NCBI GenBank assembly: GCA_036897525.1
Contig: JAYMTJ010000019.1
Span: forward strand, 1 to 64,000
DNA length: 64,000 nt
Source: Pelargonium x hortorum
Taxonomy: Eukaryota; Streptophyta; Magnoliopsida; Geraniales; Geraniaceae
Direction of reading: 5' to 3'
The notes under the pieces were generated by a model. It worked only from the letters and a program-made list of their open reading frames with translations. It had not been told where the DNA came from and did not search any database. Shown in pieces: positions 1 through 12,800 of this stretch (position 1 is its first letter; every line of letters starts with the position of its first letter). The position numbers and the translations under genes are program-made.

Positions 1-1307
1 AAAGGACTACTCACTTTTTTGAAGAAATAGAGATACATTAACAATTAGTGCGAGTAAGGAGATGCTTTTTTTTATTATAAGATAAAACCCGTAAATTAAT
101 CCAGGATTTTCCAGGTCTATAGGGTACATAAGAAAATAAGAGGAATTCCCAATGTAGTAGCTAATCTTTAAAAATAAGAAATCGGCAGGGATCCACTAAA
201 CTAACTACGAGTCCTTATACCGTAATTTATAGAATTGTAGCTATTTAACTCCGGTCAGGCAGATTCTTTCTTCTATTTTAGTTATTCCAGTAAAGTGTGG
301 TAGAGTTGGCAAGAATAGCAAGCTCTAGATTAAATAGAAATAGAAATATAAGGCGCACGAACCGGGTCATTTTTATTTCATTTATAAGTTAAAGAAATAT
401 ATGCATAAAAGTCCTTGCCACGAAATCCTCAAACTCAAAACGGGATATAATATAATTCCGAACAATTAAGCCAACTAAAAGAATCCGGGGGCCAGGTACA
501 ATTTGTACGTACAATGACTTAAATCTAGCTATAGCTTGTTCACTACTATACTAAAAACACTTGTACGAATAACCGAAGCGAAGGCCCCCATGCAAGGTAT
601 ATAAAAAGAGGAACTTGCATTTTTTTGCAGTCTTTTTTTTGACGCGATTTTCGTGGTCAGGAGTGGAATATTTTTGAATGAATACTTATTTCACGAATTA
701 CAGTGTGATATCTCCTGGTTTACGCTTCTTGTCTTTGGATTAATGATCTAGTGACAAGCTTCTCCGCATTTCTTTCTGGTGTAAAAAATCTAACTGTATG
801 GTTAATACTTGATAAGTACAGGATAACGCGCCCTTAATTTAATTACTATTAAAGACTCCTTCAAACCCGGCTAGACTAGACTAACTAAGAAAGGTGGCTG
901 CTTTAATAACTATAACAAGCAAACTCACTCGTCGATAATACTTCATCAAGAACAAGGAAATCCTTCTCATATTTTGTAGACCCGCTTACTTATTACCTTA
1001 AAATCCTAGAGTACTAAAAGGGGGTCTCGGCTTTTATTTAATGGGTGGAATTTTCCCTTTTTTTATCTTTATAAATATAGAGAGTAAGAGTTCTTTTGAT
1101 GTAATAATTGTGGTTATTGAACTAGAATCCTAACCTAACAGCTTTATTTATTAGATTGGTACCTTAAGCAGAGATCTTTCAAGTTGACTTCTTAGTGATT
1201 ACACTGACCTAGAGAAATTGGGATTGGATAACTACACATTCTATCGGAGAAGTTCCTTGTATCCTAACAACTGTGTCCATTAAAGCACTAGCCCATCAAC
1301 ATATCTC
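1..1307. other. gene-free spacer
   Basis: A+T-rich with T runs. No open frame of 60 codons, no tRNA arm and no repeat block recognised before the island that begins near 1.15 kb. Confidence 0.6.
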
Positions 1308-1530
1308 CTTCCTGTTCTAGCCTTCTAAGCTGGCTCATGAAGTCAAATAGCTCTAGTCGAACTGAAGACCTATCTCTTGTAACCTGGTAACTCTATAGTC
1401 TTCATTCTCTTGACACTTGCTGGTCAAATTCTTCTCTTCTTAAGGTATACAATCTAGCTAAGGAATATACTACTAACATGAAAAGAGCCCATACATATTC
1501 TGTAGTCACCCAATCCCACTAACCAATTGG
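1308..1530 (-). repeat. dispersed repeat copy, partner of 50942-51158
   Basis: Three anchor blocks occur in the same order as in the copy near 51 kb: CCTTCTAAGC at its start, GTCGAAC in the middle, and GGAATATACTA followed by CCCAATC.CACTAA and ACCAATTG at its end. The overall span agrees (about 215 bp in each), although the middle anchor is shifted by about 30 bp. Base composition is more even than in the flanks. The minus-strand frame has fewer stops than expected, but the partner copy does not keep that frame. I therefore call it non-coding repeat. Confidence 0.5.
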
Positions 1531-4500
1531 TGCTTTACCCTGGCTATACCATCACAGTGACTTCTTTCTAAGCAACAGTTTCTGTCCTCCATTTTTTCAA
1601 TAAACATAAGTACAAGGAATTCCTATATTTAGATTTACCGAGCTAAGAGTTTGAGCTACAGGAGGCTGCCCTTAATAGAGTATATTATATTATTCGTGTC
1701 AAGGTATTGATATTTAAAAGCAGCGTAAGAAGTAGTACTTTTACCGAGTCAAAATCAAACATTTAGTCTTATTCTTTGGGATTTTATAACTCCTCGAGAT
1801 TCTGCTTTATAGTTTAGAGGGCTCCTTTATTTAAGTATGGTATCTAGAAGCTTCTTATTTATACCCAGCCAGAGAGAGACTTTATATAGGTTATGACAAC
1901 TCTGTATCCCTTGTTTCTTTGTATTCTCTTTTTTCTATCCTATACGAATTGTATTCTTATGGGTACTTACTACTATATAATAACCTGGCTAAAAAAATCT
2001 ATATAAAGCATAATTTAGCATTATTTTTATAGATTCATAGGTAATCTCTCTTTCTTTACTTTAAGGTAAGGGCTGGTTAGACCACCTCTCTTTAGATTAG
2101 AGGAAGAGAATTTCAGAATACCGGGACTTTGTACTCTTTTCTACTTTCCATAACGGCTTTATAATTATGTTCTGCGCTCTCTAAAATATTCGACTCAAAT
2201 CAAATACTAAAGCCGAGATTTCCTTTCTTATTCTTTTAAATATAGTAAGTCTATTTAACCTAAGGTCTAAAATGAAGATGGAATTCCTTATGCATCTCTT
2301 GTTTGGAATCGTTATAATATAATACGAGCTTCTCAGTACTGGCTTTCTGAGCTATAATCACTTTGCGTTGGCCTACTATTACTACTCTCTACTCAATAGA
2401 AAGGTATTATCTTTACTAAAGCTAAAGCTAGGATAGTACTATTAGAGTTTCCGATCTAAGCTGATGAAAGGAATGTAGATAATCCTTAACAATGTCAACA
2501 TTTCCTGGTCCACTTTCGGGTTTGTATTCTGTATTTTGTAAGCTAGGATCCTTCTGTGTAAGCGAGAACTAGGGAGAAGTCCTAGGAATTTCTATAGGAA
2601 CTTGTCTTTGTGTTCTAATAACGTGCTGCTAAACTATAGGAGTTTAAGGAAAATTGTTCTAATGACTGCTGAGAGTTGTTAACGGATTCCCTTGGCAAAG
2701 TAAGATAATTGCGTACCACTTCGGTTTTGGATTGTGTAAACCTACGCATTCCGGTCAATTGATGGAACCTAGGGCTGATGGACAGTAGAGAATACTGAAT
2801 TGAATATAGAGAATCCTTTATTTGTAAAGCTAGGTAGGGTAAAGACTATAGCTCCAATAACTCTATAGGCTACAAGAACTTAGCACTAAGACAGGCAACA
2901 GACAGGCCTTTCTTCACCATACTCTCGGTAGGTGTCTGCCAATTCCTGTTTAAGCTCCTAAACAACAAGCTACAAAGACTCGTAAGAGAAAATAAGCCGT
3001 TTTTGGGGTTTTGTGTACCTTTGTTTCTGAGTCAAATGTACAAACTAAAGGTAATAGGCAATGCAAGAATTTATATAAATAAAATATTCGCGTTGTTCTA
3101 TTTTAACGTGTATTCGTTTAGGTCTTTCTGGAAAGTATTTACTAGAAAGGGTTTTTCTTATGAGATTTTTTCCCTTGTAATAAAACCTTATACTCGGTTT
3201 TACTCGAAACCAGCTCTTTAATTCTAACAACCTTTAAAAAGTAAGCTAGACTTTCTTTCCATTTAGTGGGCACTTACTTAACTCAACTATCCTGTCAGTT
3301 TTTTTCTAAAGGATTTGCTTTGCCTGTTCCCTAGAGTCGAAATTTTATGATACTATGAAATTCTAAAATCTTTATCAGTAACAACTAGAGCCAAATAATT
3401 ATGACAGGAGTACAACCTATTTTCTGCATTACTGCCGGAGCAGCTCCTGCCGAAAAAGGAAGAATTCCAATATTAACAAATAAAAAAGAAACCAGGGTAG
3501 ATTTTTATCGGTGAGTTTTCTTTTACTTTACATCAAAGGGGCTTCCAGTTTTAGCACTATCTGTGCTAGTAAGGAAATCCGAAATTAAATAACTTGTACA
3601 AATTCACTTTACAGTAAAGGAAAACTTTTCTTAGAAATTTCAAGGGAAAAAAGCCCCACCTTACTTATGAGCGCTTCTTTAAGGGGATATACTCTGCACT
3701 CGACTTATACAAGCTTTGTATTTTATACATATTTTCTTACTTTACAGCTACACATAGTTAATTTAAGCTTAAACTTCTGGAACAAATACAATTTTTTTTA
3801 GTAAAGAAGGAACTTAGCTTCAATTGAATAATGCCGAAATTCTTAGCTAATCTTTCCATTTATATAAAAACCCTCGTAAGTTCTTATATCCCTTTTTTCA
3901 TGTGTTTTTTAAGGCATTCTAGAGCTCCCTTTAGTTCTAAAACTAGAGTACAGAAGCACGGAACACAAGTAGACAACCTGCTCATAGCCCCCCCTATCGA
4001 GGAAACACCTACCCCTATTATACAATCTTCCATACATTCTTAGGGAATATACACTACTAGAACAGGAGTAGGAAATAAACTGACTTAGTTTTTTATTTCT
4101 CAATAGAATGCAGAGAATAATACTGTAGTTCAAGTCGCATCTTAGATAAATTAAACTATCTAGAATACTATATCTATGAAATTCCATAACAATATCCTAT
4201 CCTATCTAATTTCGGCCAAAAAGTCTTTCTAAGCCATGCCCTTCCTAGAAACCCGGAAAGCCTTAAGGAACCCGTACCCAGTACGAATTAATAATAGAGC
4301 TTCGCTTACTTAAACTAACACCCCAAAAAGAATAGTGTTTTCTAAATGCTTAAGGGAAGACAAATGAAATTGAAAAGGGCTTAAGTGACTATCTAGAATC
4401 TAGAATGCTCTTTCTCTTTATCTAATAAGGATACCCTGTAAAGATACCCATAGATATTTCATGTGGAGCGAGCCTTACCCCGCCTTAGGAGCGAGCTGTA

Positions 4501-4597
4501 TTGCCGTTGCAGCCTGTACTTAGTGTTAGGACTCTGAAGTGGAAGATTAGGTTAGGTAGTTGACATAGTTAGTTGTATGTCTTACCCTTGTTAGAGT
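1531..4597. other. gene-free spacer with one repeat island
   Basis: Holds the M1 island at about 2.2-3.0 kb, with GACAGGC twice around 2892-2909 and AGCTACAAAGACT at 2969, which recurs near 47.3 and 49.2 kb. Frames of 60-92 codons at 3.0 and 3.9 kb look like chance. A T-loop-like GTTCAAGTCGCAT at 4132 recurs at 12109 without other tRNA arms. Confidence 0.5.
2613..2648 (+). repeat. M1 dispersed repeat block
   Basis: TGTTCTAATAAC is followed by GTGCTGCTAAACTATAGG and AGTTTAAG. This matches the M1 pattern seen best at 32.7 kb (GTGTAGCTAAACTAAAGGAG plus TTTTAG), with the same CTAAT lead-in. It lies in a purine-rich island at 2.2-3.0 kb. A second TTGTTCTAATGAC occurs just downstream at 2653. Confidence 0.5.
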
Positions 4598-4641
4598 CAA
4601 ATCCCTCTTGTGCTATGTAGCTTATCGCTCGGGAGGATAAG
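4598..4641 (+). repeat. M2 dispersed repeat block
   Basis: ATCCCTCTTGTGCTATGTAG continues as CTTATCGCTCGGGAGG. This is one of six copies of the pattern AAGG..ATTCCTCTT..., then GTAGCTTATCG, then GAGG. It shares an exact 16-mer, GCTATGTAGCTTATCG, with the inverted copy at 33.6 kb. Confidence 0.55.
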
Positions 4642-5059
4642 AACCCTAGTTGTATATAAAGACATCTCTATTACTAAGTAAACATTCCTTGTTTACGAAG
4701 TTAGGTCAAAATAGTCTATACATGATAGAAAATACTTACACATTCTGACCAGGAAAAGAAAAGACAATACTGGCTCCTAAAAAGACTAACTCGAACCAGA
4801 ATCCCTAAAAAGAAACACTTGAACAGATAAATTCTTTGAATTGACTTCCGCTTAATAAACCCTTTATATATTCCCGAAAATCTGCAGCTTAACTATCCGC
4901 AGGAACTGGAACCTGTGAACAAAAGGAGAGTACATTCCCGGATAAATCTTTCCTAAATAAGGGATAAAGAAATCCTATTTTCTAGAATAGATAGAAACCT
5001 TACTTACGACTAAGAATACCAACTATCATAAGGAATAGGCGCAGATTACCTAATTTCTC

Positions 5060-5110
5060 TAAGGTATATCCCTCTATATTTATTATGTAGCTTATCATTC
5101 AAAGAAGATA
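5060..5110 (+). repeat. M2 dispersed repeat block, diverged
   Basis: AAGGTATATCCCTCTATATT is followed by ATTATGTAGCTTATCATTC and GAAGATAA. The order and spacing of the three M2 anchors are kept. It lies 0.45 kb from the previous copy in the same orientation. Confidence 0.45.
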
Positions 5111-7842
5111 AAGACTTTCTGTAGGCAAGAGGTTGTTTGTCTCTTGTGACTTTCAGTAGAATTAGTATATATTCCTAAAACCTTCTTCTATTTATTATGA
5201 ATTCTTAATAAACTGACTTTTCGGTTGGTGGATTATTAGTTTTGTGTTTAAAGAGCTCCAATTAAGAGAGTTATATCCTAAACTAAAAGGGCTACCGCGC
5301 CTAGACCTTTCCTCGACAGACAGAGTTGGACAGCTTTGACTTGCTTAGAGTCGGGCTATAACATGTCCTATCAAAAGCACCAATTGAATCTATATTCTGT
5401 TATTAGAAGTCCGTCCCTAGAAACCAAAAGAATTAGAACAAAATAGATAATTGACACCTTTGTTACCAGCTTAGTCATTAGAATCCGTTATCTTCCTTAG
5501 CCAGTCCAGTACCATCTGATCTCAACGAAAGACCAAGCGAATCGAGTACATTCCTTTCCTGTAGAGATACAAAACCCTAGGCTAGGGAAATACCAGTCAA
5601 TCCCAAGCTAAATCCTTACAAAATAGCTATAGAAACACCTCAAAACCTTTAATGCACAAAACTTGATTGCGTAAAATAAAAAGAAAAGGCTCCGGATATA
5701 CACACAAAATCAAAAATTTAAGAGGCATCTCAACTGAATAAAAAGATCCCGCAAATGCCCCATAGAATGAATCTATTTACTATCATTGCAAAACCCAGGA
5801 TTCTTTTCTATATGTCTATTTGAAGCAAGAAATCTCCCTAGCTATTGAGGGAAGCTTAGGGGCCCGCAGAGGGAGATCACTCCTGAAATAGTCCCGTAAA
5901 AGAAGCTTGAATACAAATTGAATTTGATCGGCTTACTGTATTCAAGAGGGACTCGCCTTCTATATTGAGTTTATTGAGAGCTATTTCCTTTACCAGATAC
6001 AGCTGTTTCGAGAGGGTGTTGCCTTCAAGTATATAACTTACATACTGCTAATCTTTAGATTCCCTTATTACTTAATTTCCTGGTACGGTCAGGATCCTAG
6101 CCTTAGCTTTATAGACTTTTTTTTACATTATTCCGAATCAAATTCCTAGACTTGCTCTCTATTACTTATTAACCAAATAAAAGCCTGAGAACTCGTATTA
6201 CCCTTTAGTTGAAAGCCGAGACGTTGCAGAAAGTCTAATAGATTTTGGATTATCCTATATTCATTTTGAAATTCTATTCGTGAAAAGTCTAAGGAAACCA
6301 ACCCCTATTTTATATATTAAGTCTCAGCTTAGAATTAGAAGCAAAAGCCCTACCTTTACTATATTCGAATTCACCACTTTGAAGGGGATACTCTAAGAAA
6401 GCAATACTCAGACTCTTGTTGTGTACTCAATTTTTTTCCGGATTACTCTTATTTTCTTGCTTATTTTTAGGATTTTGAGAGCTCAAGCTTGCTTTCCAAG
6501 GTAAATGCTCCCGACTAGGTTTATCCTACCTCTGGCAAAAAAAACTCATGGAATTGCTTGATTAACAAGTACTCTTTAACTGTATAAAACTCTTATAGAA
6601 GTATGTTATCCTTGTTTGGTTGGGCTCTATGTAAATCCCGCCCTTTACTTGTAAACCGGTATCTTTATCTTGAAATTTCTTCTCTACTTCATCAAAAGGC
6701 TCTCAAAAAGAAAAAGGAGATAATAAAGCCAAGGAATCTAGTTAGAATTTATAAACTACTAGTAGATCTGCATTGCTTTTACGGGTCCGGCTTTCTAAAG
6801 GATATCATTCTAGCAAGATAATGAATGAAGTATGAAGAGAAAGTTGGGAAAGCTTAGGAAGGACTCTGGATCTAAGATAAGAAGGTGTGCTTACTGAGTC
6901 CACTCGAATTACATGTATACCTCTTAGGATAGGAACCTACCAACTATAAAGACCACCCTTGGCTGTCCTTGTAAGCGAGCCAAAGAATAGCATAGCTGGA
7001 TATAGACAGAATAAACCTAGATTCTGTAAAATGTTATTTATGTAGAAAGAGTGTATTTAGAGTTCTACAGCTCTAAGGCTGTGTTAAAGCATTACCAAAC
7101 GAGCGGTACAAGAAAGCCTCCTTGCAATACCAGGTTCAGGAAATGTTGAAAAATATTGAATTAGGATTATCCCCTTTGCCAGCTATACAAACCAAGACTA
7201 GTACTCTATTAAGATAATTTATTACTCTTGAAAGCTTTACCTGGAGTATGAGGAAGCTTTTAGTTGTCCAATAAAAAGTACTTATATATTATACTTATAA
7301 TAGGAGAGAGTTACCCCTTTCTCAAAAATTTGAATGGATTCTTCTGGCAGTATTTATACGAGTTCTGCCCCATTACTTAGGAACTTAGGAGTGCTTCCCT
7401 CTATCATGTAAATCCATACGACTAAAATAAAACAAAATATTTTATACTTCATTAATGCGGCTATACTTAGCTTTCCTGTTTTCTCTTTAAAAAGAAATTG
7501 AAGCGCGCATTAAAGGTCGGCGGAAGGAGTTACTGTAAGAGTATTCCCTAAGTTTTTTTTTAATCTTACAAGTAAGGGGACTCAAAAAGTACAGTTTGTA
7601 ACAGCAGTAATTGAAAATATCACGGAATGGAGCAAAGGGAAGTTCATATATTTACCCAGTTTTGCAAAGCTTGGGCAGCTGGTAATAAAAGCCCGATAAG
7701 GCGGTTCAATTTATCAAGACTTGTTAAGGTTATACAACCTTATTGCCACTTTTATGTGTTTTATCTATTTTTTTACTATCCGCTTTTTTCATATCATATT
7801 TCTGTTTTATTAGAAAATAGGATTTCCTGCGCTAGTGCCTTC

Positions 7843-7858
7843 CTGGTATTCTGGTATT
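7843..7858. repeat. perfect 8-bp tandem duplication
   Basis: CTGGTATT occurs twice, 43 bp before the 11-bp duplication at 7901. Confidence 0.7.
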
Positions 7859-7900
7859 CTAATTATATATACCTAATATAAGTTTATAGCCAACTCCTTA

Positions 7901-7922
7901 TTAATATGAGTTTAATATGAGT
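7901..7922. repeat. perfect 11-bp tandem duplication
   Basis: TTAATATGAGT occurs twice head to tail with no difference, so the event is recent compared with the diverged dispersed repeats. Confidence 0.8.
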
Positions 7923-9756
7923 TCCTTAATTTAATGCTGAAACTCCAAAATTCTTGAGCTGATTCTAGATTATAAATAGAAAATGCAGTTGTAACCAAGT
8001 TTAGATTAAAGAGTTTTGACATAAAATAGATTTTTTTCTAAAAATCAAGTTCTACTATTCTAGCACTTCTTCTGCAGGACTAAGCATGCCCCCCAAGAAT
8101 CTTTTGTCTAAATTTATACTAAACACCGGGAAAATAAGTAACTCAAATTTGAAAAAATACCTAGATGAATTCAGATTCTTACATGACTATCCTAGTAAAA
8201 AAAATCCAAAGCAAGCAATGGAATCCTAAATAAAAGGAAGTTTTTACAAGTTTTATACAATGGAGCGTCCCTTTGAGTCCCTACTAAGACTTTTCTGGTT
8301 CTACGTATAAGTACTCCCCTTTCCCTATACTTTTTTTTAATAAAGGTCTTTCTCACGCTCTGAAATGAAATAAGATTTTCCAGGTAATTTAATTAAAAAA
8401 GTAAGCTTCCGTTGTCGAGTATATTAAATTAATAAAACTTAGGCCGAGATCCCTGGGTTACTCACTAAAATAAAAATTCTTCCTTCTTTCGCTGTGGTCA
8501 CTTGGGCATAATAATAAGGAGCTCCCCGGGTACTTTTCCGTATAAAACCAGGATTCAACAGCCGGGGTTATTGTATCTCTCTTAGGAATAAACACGTATT
8601 TATTTATTTGAACCAGCTAAACTATTCAATTTTGAATACAGTTCTTGTGTTATGACTCTACGGAGAAATCTCCCTATTATTGGATGTTTACTCGTTAAGA
8701 GAAGCTATTAAGTATTTCGCTAAGTGAGTGCTCAGTAAAGGCATCCCTTATTTTGTTAAATAATACTATACTATACATCAAAGTATATTTGATTGACTCT
8801 TTTTGCTTGCAAGCAGCCTTTATTGTTTTGTTATAATAATTTGAAGTCAAATAGAAATGGAATCTTTACTTTAGTAGCAATGCCTTGGAAGTTAAGAAAA
8901 GTTCTAAAATCTCTAATACATTAGATAAATAAAGCATTATCTCCAAATGTTTACTCTATATTTTAATGGCAGCTTTTTACCTTAATTTAGACACATTCTA
9001 GTTTGAAAACTCGGGTACATATTAGGATCCTTGGAACAGAGGGGCTCCTGACAATGGTAAAATGGGCTTGACTTTACTAGAATCAGGAAAAAGATTGTTA
9101 TATAATCCAGGGTATAAATCTCTAAACTTCCCTTATATTTAGTACAGACATACTAAGCACAGTTGCTGGAGAAAGCTATTCCTCTTTGGCGGAGCTCCAG
9201 ACTTTCTAAGTTATGGTTATAAGAATATTCACAATTTGGCAGCTCAAACAAATTAAACCCACGATTTCATATCATTTTTGTTCATCATATTTCATTTACA
9301 CCATTCAGATTTACCTAGACTCTTAGAGGCGAAAAAACGCCTTTCTTTTAGAATTAGAATAAAACTGAGTGGTATTCCACTTCAGAAATACAAGGATTTG
9401 GTCTTTTTTTCACACTAAAATGAAAAGAAAATAAAGGGTTTCCTTTTCAATCCAAACCAAAAGTCCGGTGTACAAAGTCAAGTGGACAGTACAATTCAAA
9501 GTTGACAGAGGTAAATCAAGAGGGTATCTAATCTAATCTGCGCTTCCTTAGGTTAGGGATCTGTCCTATACCATCATTTAAGACAAAGTAAGTCCTTAAA
9601 CCACTAACTTAAGAGAGAACACTTATAGGACTTTCCTAACGCTTAAACCCCACCCCAGTTACAAGCAGCCCCTCCCCAGGATTGTGCATACTTAAAACTA
9701 GAACCAGTTCTTAAGGCTTGACTTAGAGATAGGGGAACTAAACACTTTAAGGCTTT

Positions 9757-9808
9757 AAGGAGAATTCCTCTCGCTCTCTTCTCTGCAGCTTATCGAAAAG
9801 GAGGGCAG
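9757..9808 (+). repeat. M2 dispersed repeat block
   Basis: AAGGAGAATTCCTCTCG, then CTGCAGCTTATCG, then AAAAGGAGGG: all three M2 anchors in order, with the insert between the first two slightly longer than in other copies. Confidence 0.5.
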
Positions 9809-12800
9809 TAACCTTAGAAAGACTAGAAAATTTAGCCTATATATCAGGGTTTTAAACGAGAGGTTGTAATATAGACCATTTCTTGTGGGAGGGCTTTAAG
9901 AATCACATTTTATAACAAATGATTTTCCTTAATAGTACTCGGTTGAATCTTCACACGTAGGATTAGGCCTAGCCTTTTTAAAAGAGGTTTTGTTCCTTTG
10001 TTTTATACCAGCTTTTCTTCTTTATTAAGAAATACCTTTATAGACCGCGTAGAAAAGATAAAGTATTACACTGGCACAATCCAACAAAAGACGGGGATCA
10101 GTATCTAGAGTATAGTACAGAAATTTTTCTATTCCTGTTTTTGGGTTCCCCTCTTAAAATGAAAAAAAAAAAAGGAGTTTATTCGAAAATTCAAGTTATT
10201 GGCGACTTGAACCCACGGCATTCCCTATTAATTTCTTTCACTCTAATACTTGATTTTTGTTGTCATTCGTCCAGCTAAGAGCGTTTACTTTACCAGCTAG
10301 GTATAATCTTTCCTCTATCTAAACGATTACGATTCCTGCAATTTCTAAGACACCCTAAACGAGCTCCCTATAAATTGAGTAGTCTGGTTTAACAAGAATC
10401 TGAATACTGAAATAAAATTTGCAATCCCGTACAAGCCTCTTTTTTCTTGCCACTAAACAGGGTTTACTAGTACTATTGACTGTCAGTGTATGATATAAAT
10501 CTCAGAAGTTAAAGAATAAAAAAAAGGATCTCTTCTACTCTACGATATTAAGTGATTTCGACTTTATAGGAATCCCTGTTTATGCCTTGCAAAAGCTCTA
10601 TTATAGAGTATAGATAGGTGCCCCGTGCAAGATCCTTGGTGTACTGCTCTCAAGCTTTTAAATTAAAGGAAGGATACCCCGTGAAGTTAAAATTTGAGTC
10701 CTTCCGCTGTATTTTGTCAATAAAATATTTACCCTAATGATAGGACCGGGCTTTTTTTATAGTCAAAACTTCGTGTGAAGATAAGGGGGTTATCATTTTT
10801 TGTTAGGCAAGAAAAGTTTGATAACGTTTGTACAATTAGATCCTGGAAATTCAAGTCGAGGATCTATTTTACTGGGATTTAGGAGTCTTAGCTACCGAAG
10901 TACAGCTGGTATTAGAAATTAGAGTGTGAATATTAGCTCAAAAAAGGCCCTTGTAACAATGAGTCGGACTCTTTACTTTAGAACCCCCTTATAAAAGAAA
11001 ACGAGGTCTTACTTCTTCTTTAAGGAAAGTGTTTAATCCCTCTAATCCCTTAGACAAGCCCCCTCTATTATACCCTTCTTTACTAATAGTAGTAAACTCA
11101 GTAAGAAATCCCTTAGGTGTAATCATACACTGTGTGTAGAATAATCATAGCGAACCCCCTAGATTCTTTCTTTAAAATTAAGAGTCATTTAAGTTACTTT
11201 GCCGGTAGTTACTACTTGAACGCTCCAATATATATAAAGGGCTTCCTATTCTTATTTGATTTCTTTGCGAGGCTTTTATTAAGTAGGGATCCGCTCTATA
11301 GTAACACAATATTTTTATTCATTCTGGATTTTACTATGACCGCGGTTTTTGTATGAATATATTAAATTAACGACTTCCTAAAGGCCTCTTAGGTGGATAT
11401 ATTATATATAGTCTTGAGTCCTTAGCTATGTCAGTTTGTTACAAAGGAATTCTGATAAGCGCTTATACTTTCATCAAGGAGCTCTTGAAAAAAAAAGCCA
11501 GGAGTCATTTAGTTAATTAAACTTCCTCGTAGTTGAGTAGAAGCAAGACAAGGGTTCAAACGGAGCTGGTACTATAAATTATATTCGGATTTTAATTAAA
11601 CAAGCCTTTTGGTTAGATTTAGTAAGGCAGCTTTGTAACTGCAGAGTATACCCGATATAAGTCCTAAAGGGGGTGGTCTTCTCTACATTATTTTTATTTT
11701 ATTTATTGTTATTTAACCCAGTTTTCGTAATACGGAGAACCACAATTCCTAAAATTCTAATAAATTAGAATAGGTTTTTTTTTCTTGCACCCCGCCGAGA
11801 TAAAGTTATAGTCCTATAATTAGTATTTACACGTATACCGAACCCTTGCTTGTTAGTCTAAATCTATTTTAAAGGAAATTCATACAAATTAAACAAGAGC
11901 TCAGCTTCCAGGTAAGCTGTAGACGGATCTCTTTAGTACTTAATTACTAAATCACTTTACCTAATGTTAAATTAAATATAGTGATGTGCTTTTAGTAGGG
12001 AAACACTCCTTGAATCTATTTATCACACATGTATAGATAAACCCCTTTATCTATTAGTTAGACTATTCATTAACTTTAATCAGAGTCCTGCAAAATACGG
12101 GTTATAGAGTTCAAGTCGCATACCTACTTTTTTACTATCTCCTAAACGATATCTTGAAATAATCCTATGAATCTACTCTTAAGGCTAATATTTACTAGTA
12201 TCAAATATCAAACAAAGTACTATGAAAAATTCAAAGTGAGTAAAAGAGTATTCCTTCAAAGAATTCCAATTTGTAAGCTTGAATTTTTTCTTTATCGGGA
12301 ATTCGAGCTAATACCGCCCTATCATACTATAGACGCCTTTTCTATTTTACATAAAATTCAACTTAGCACGTGTCTAAGGTAGCACTCATGCTTCTTTTCT
12401 AAAGGGGGATCCATTCTAGACTTTTGACAGTGTGCTATGGAATTTGAACCTACGGCCACCGGGTTGAAAGATCCCTTGCTCTACCACTTCCAAAACTGTA
12501 CTTGAGCTTGATTAAGGTCAAATCGAAAAAAAACTTGTATGCTTTTTTTTTAGACAGCTTTTCCCATATTCGGAGTGCCCAATTCCTAAAGGAGATTGCC
12601 TATAAAGTCCCGGTAAAATGATAACTTCCTAAAAAGTTTTTTATATCCAGTGTAGCTAAAAAAAGTCTTCTTTCTCCTTAGGGGCTTCCTATATTCTAGC
12701 CTATTATATCTTCTATTTTAGTAGCGGACAGGTATTACGTACTTTTTCTTTTAGGGCTATCCGCAGAGGAGCTCCTCCCCAAAACTATTCTATTATTGGC

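Larger units (their letters stand above)
5111..9756. other. gene-free spacer
   Basis: Apart from two tandem duplications (7.84 and 7.90 kb) I see nothing. AAAGCACCAATTG at 5374 also occurs within the 1.3-kb repeat. Frames of 72 and 84 codons at 6.6 and 7.6 kb match nothing I know. Confidence 0.5.

Noticed and set aside
1205-1600. Minus-strand frame with fewer stops than expected, as if a gene relic
   Set aside because: The collinear copy near 51 kb does not keep the frame, and the translation resembles nothing I know.
2981-2989. CGTAAGAGA, matching the dicot mitochondrial promoter nonamer; CATAAGAGA also at 47283
   Set aside because: About one such match is expected by chance at this composition, and no gene lies downstream.
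10204-10225. GGGTTCAAGTC core on the minus strand (also 13586 and the plus-strand cores at 4132 and 12109)
   Set aside because: The stems do not pair, and no other tRNA arm is at the right distance. Kept only as part of the scattered T-loop observation.
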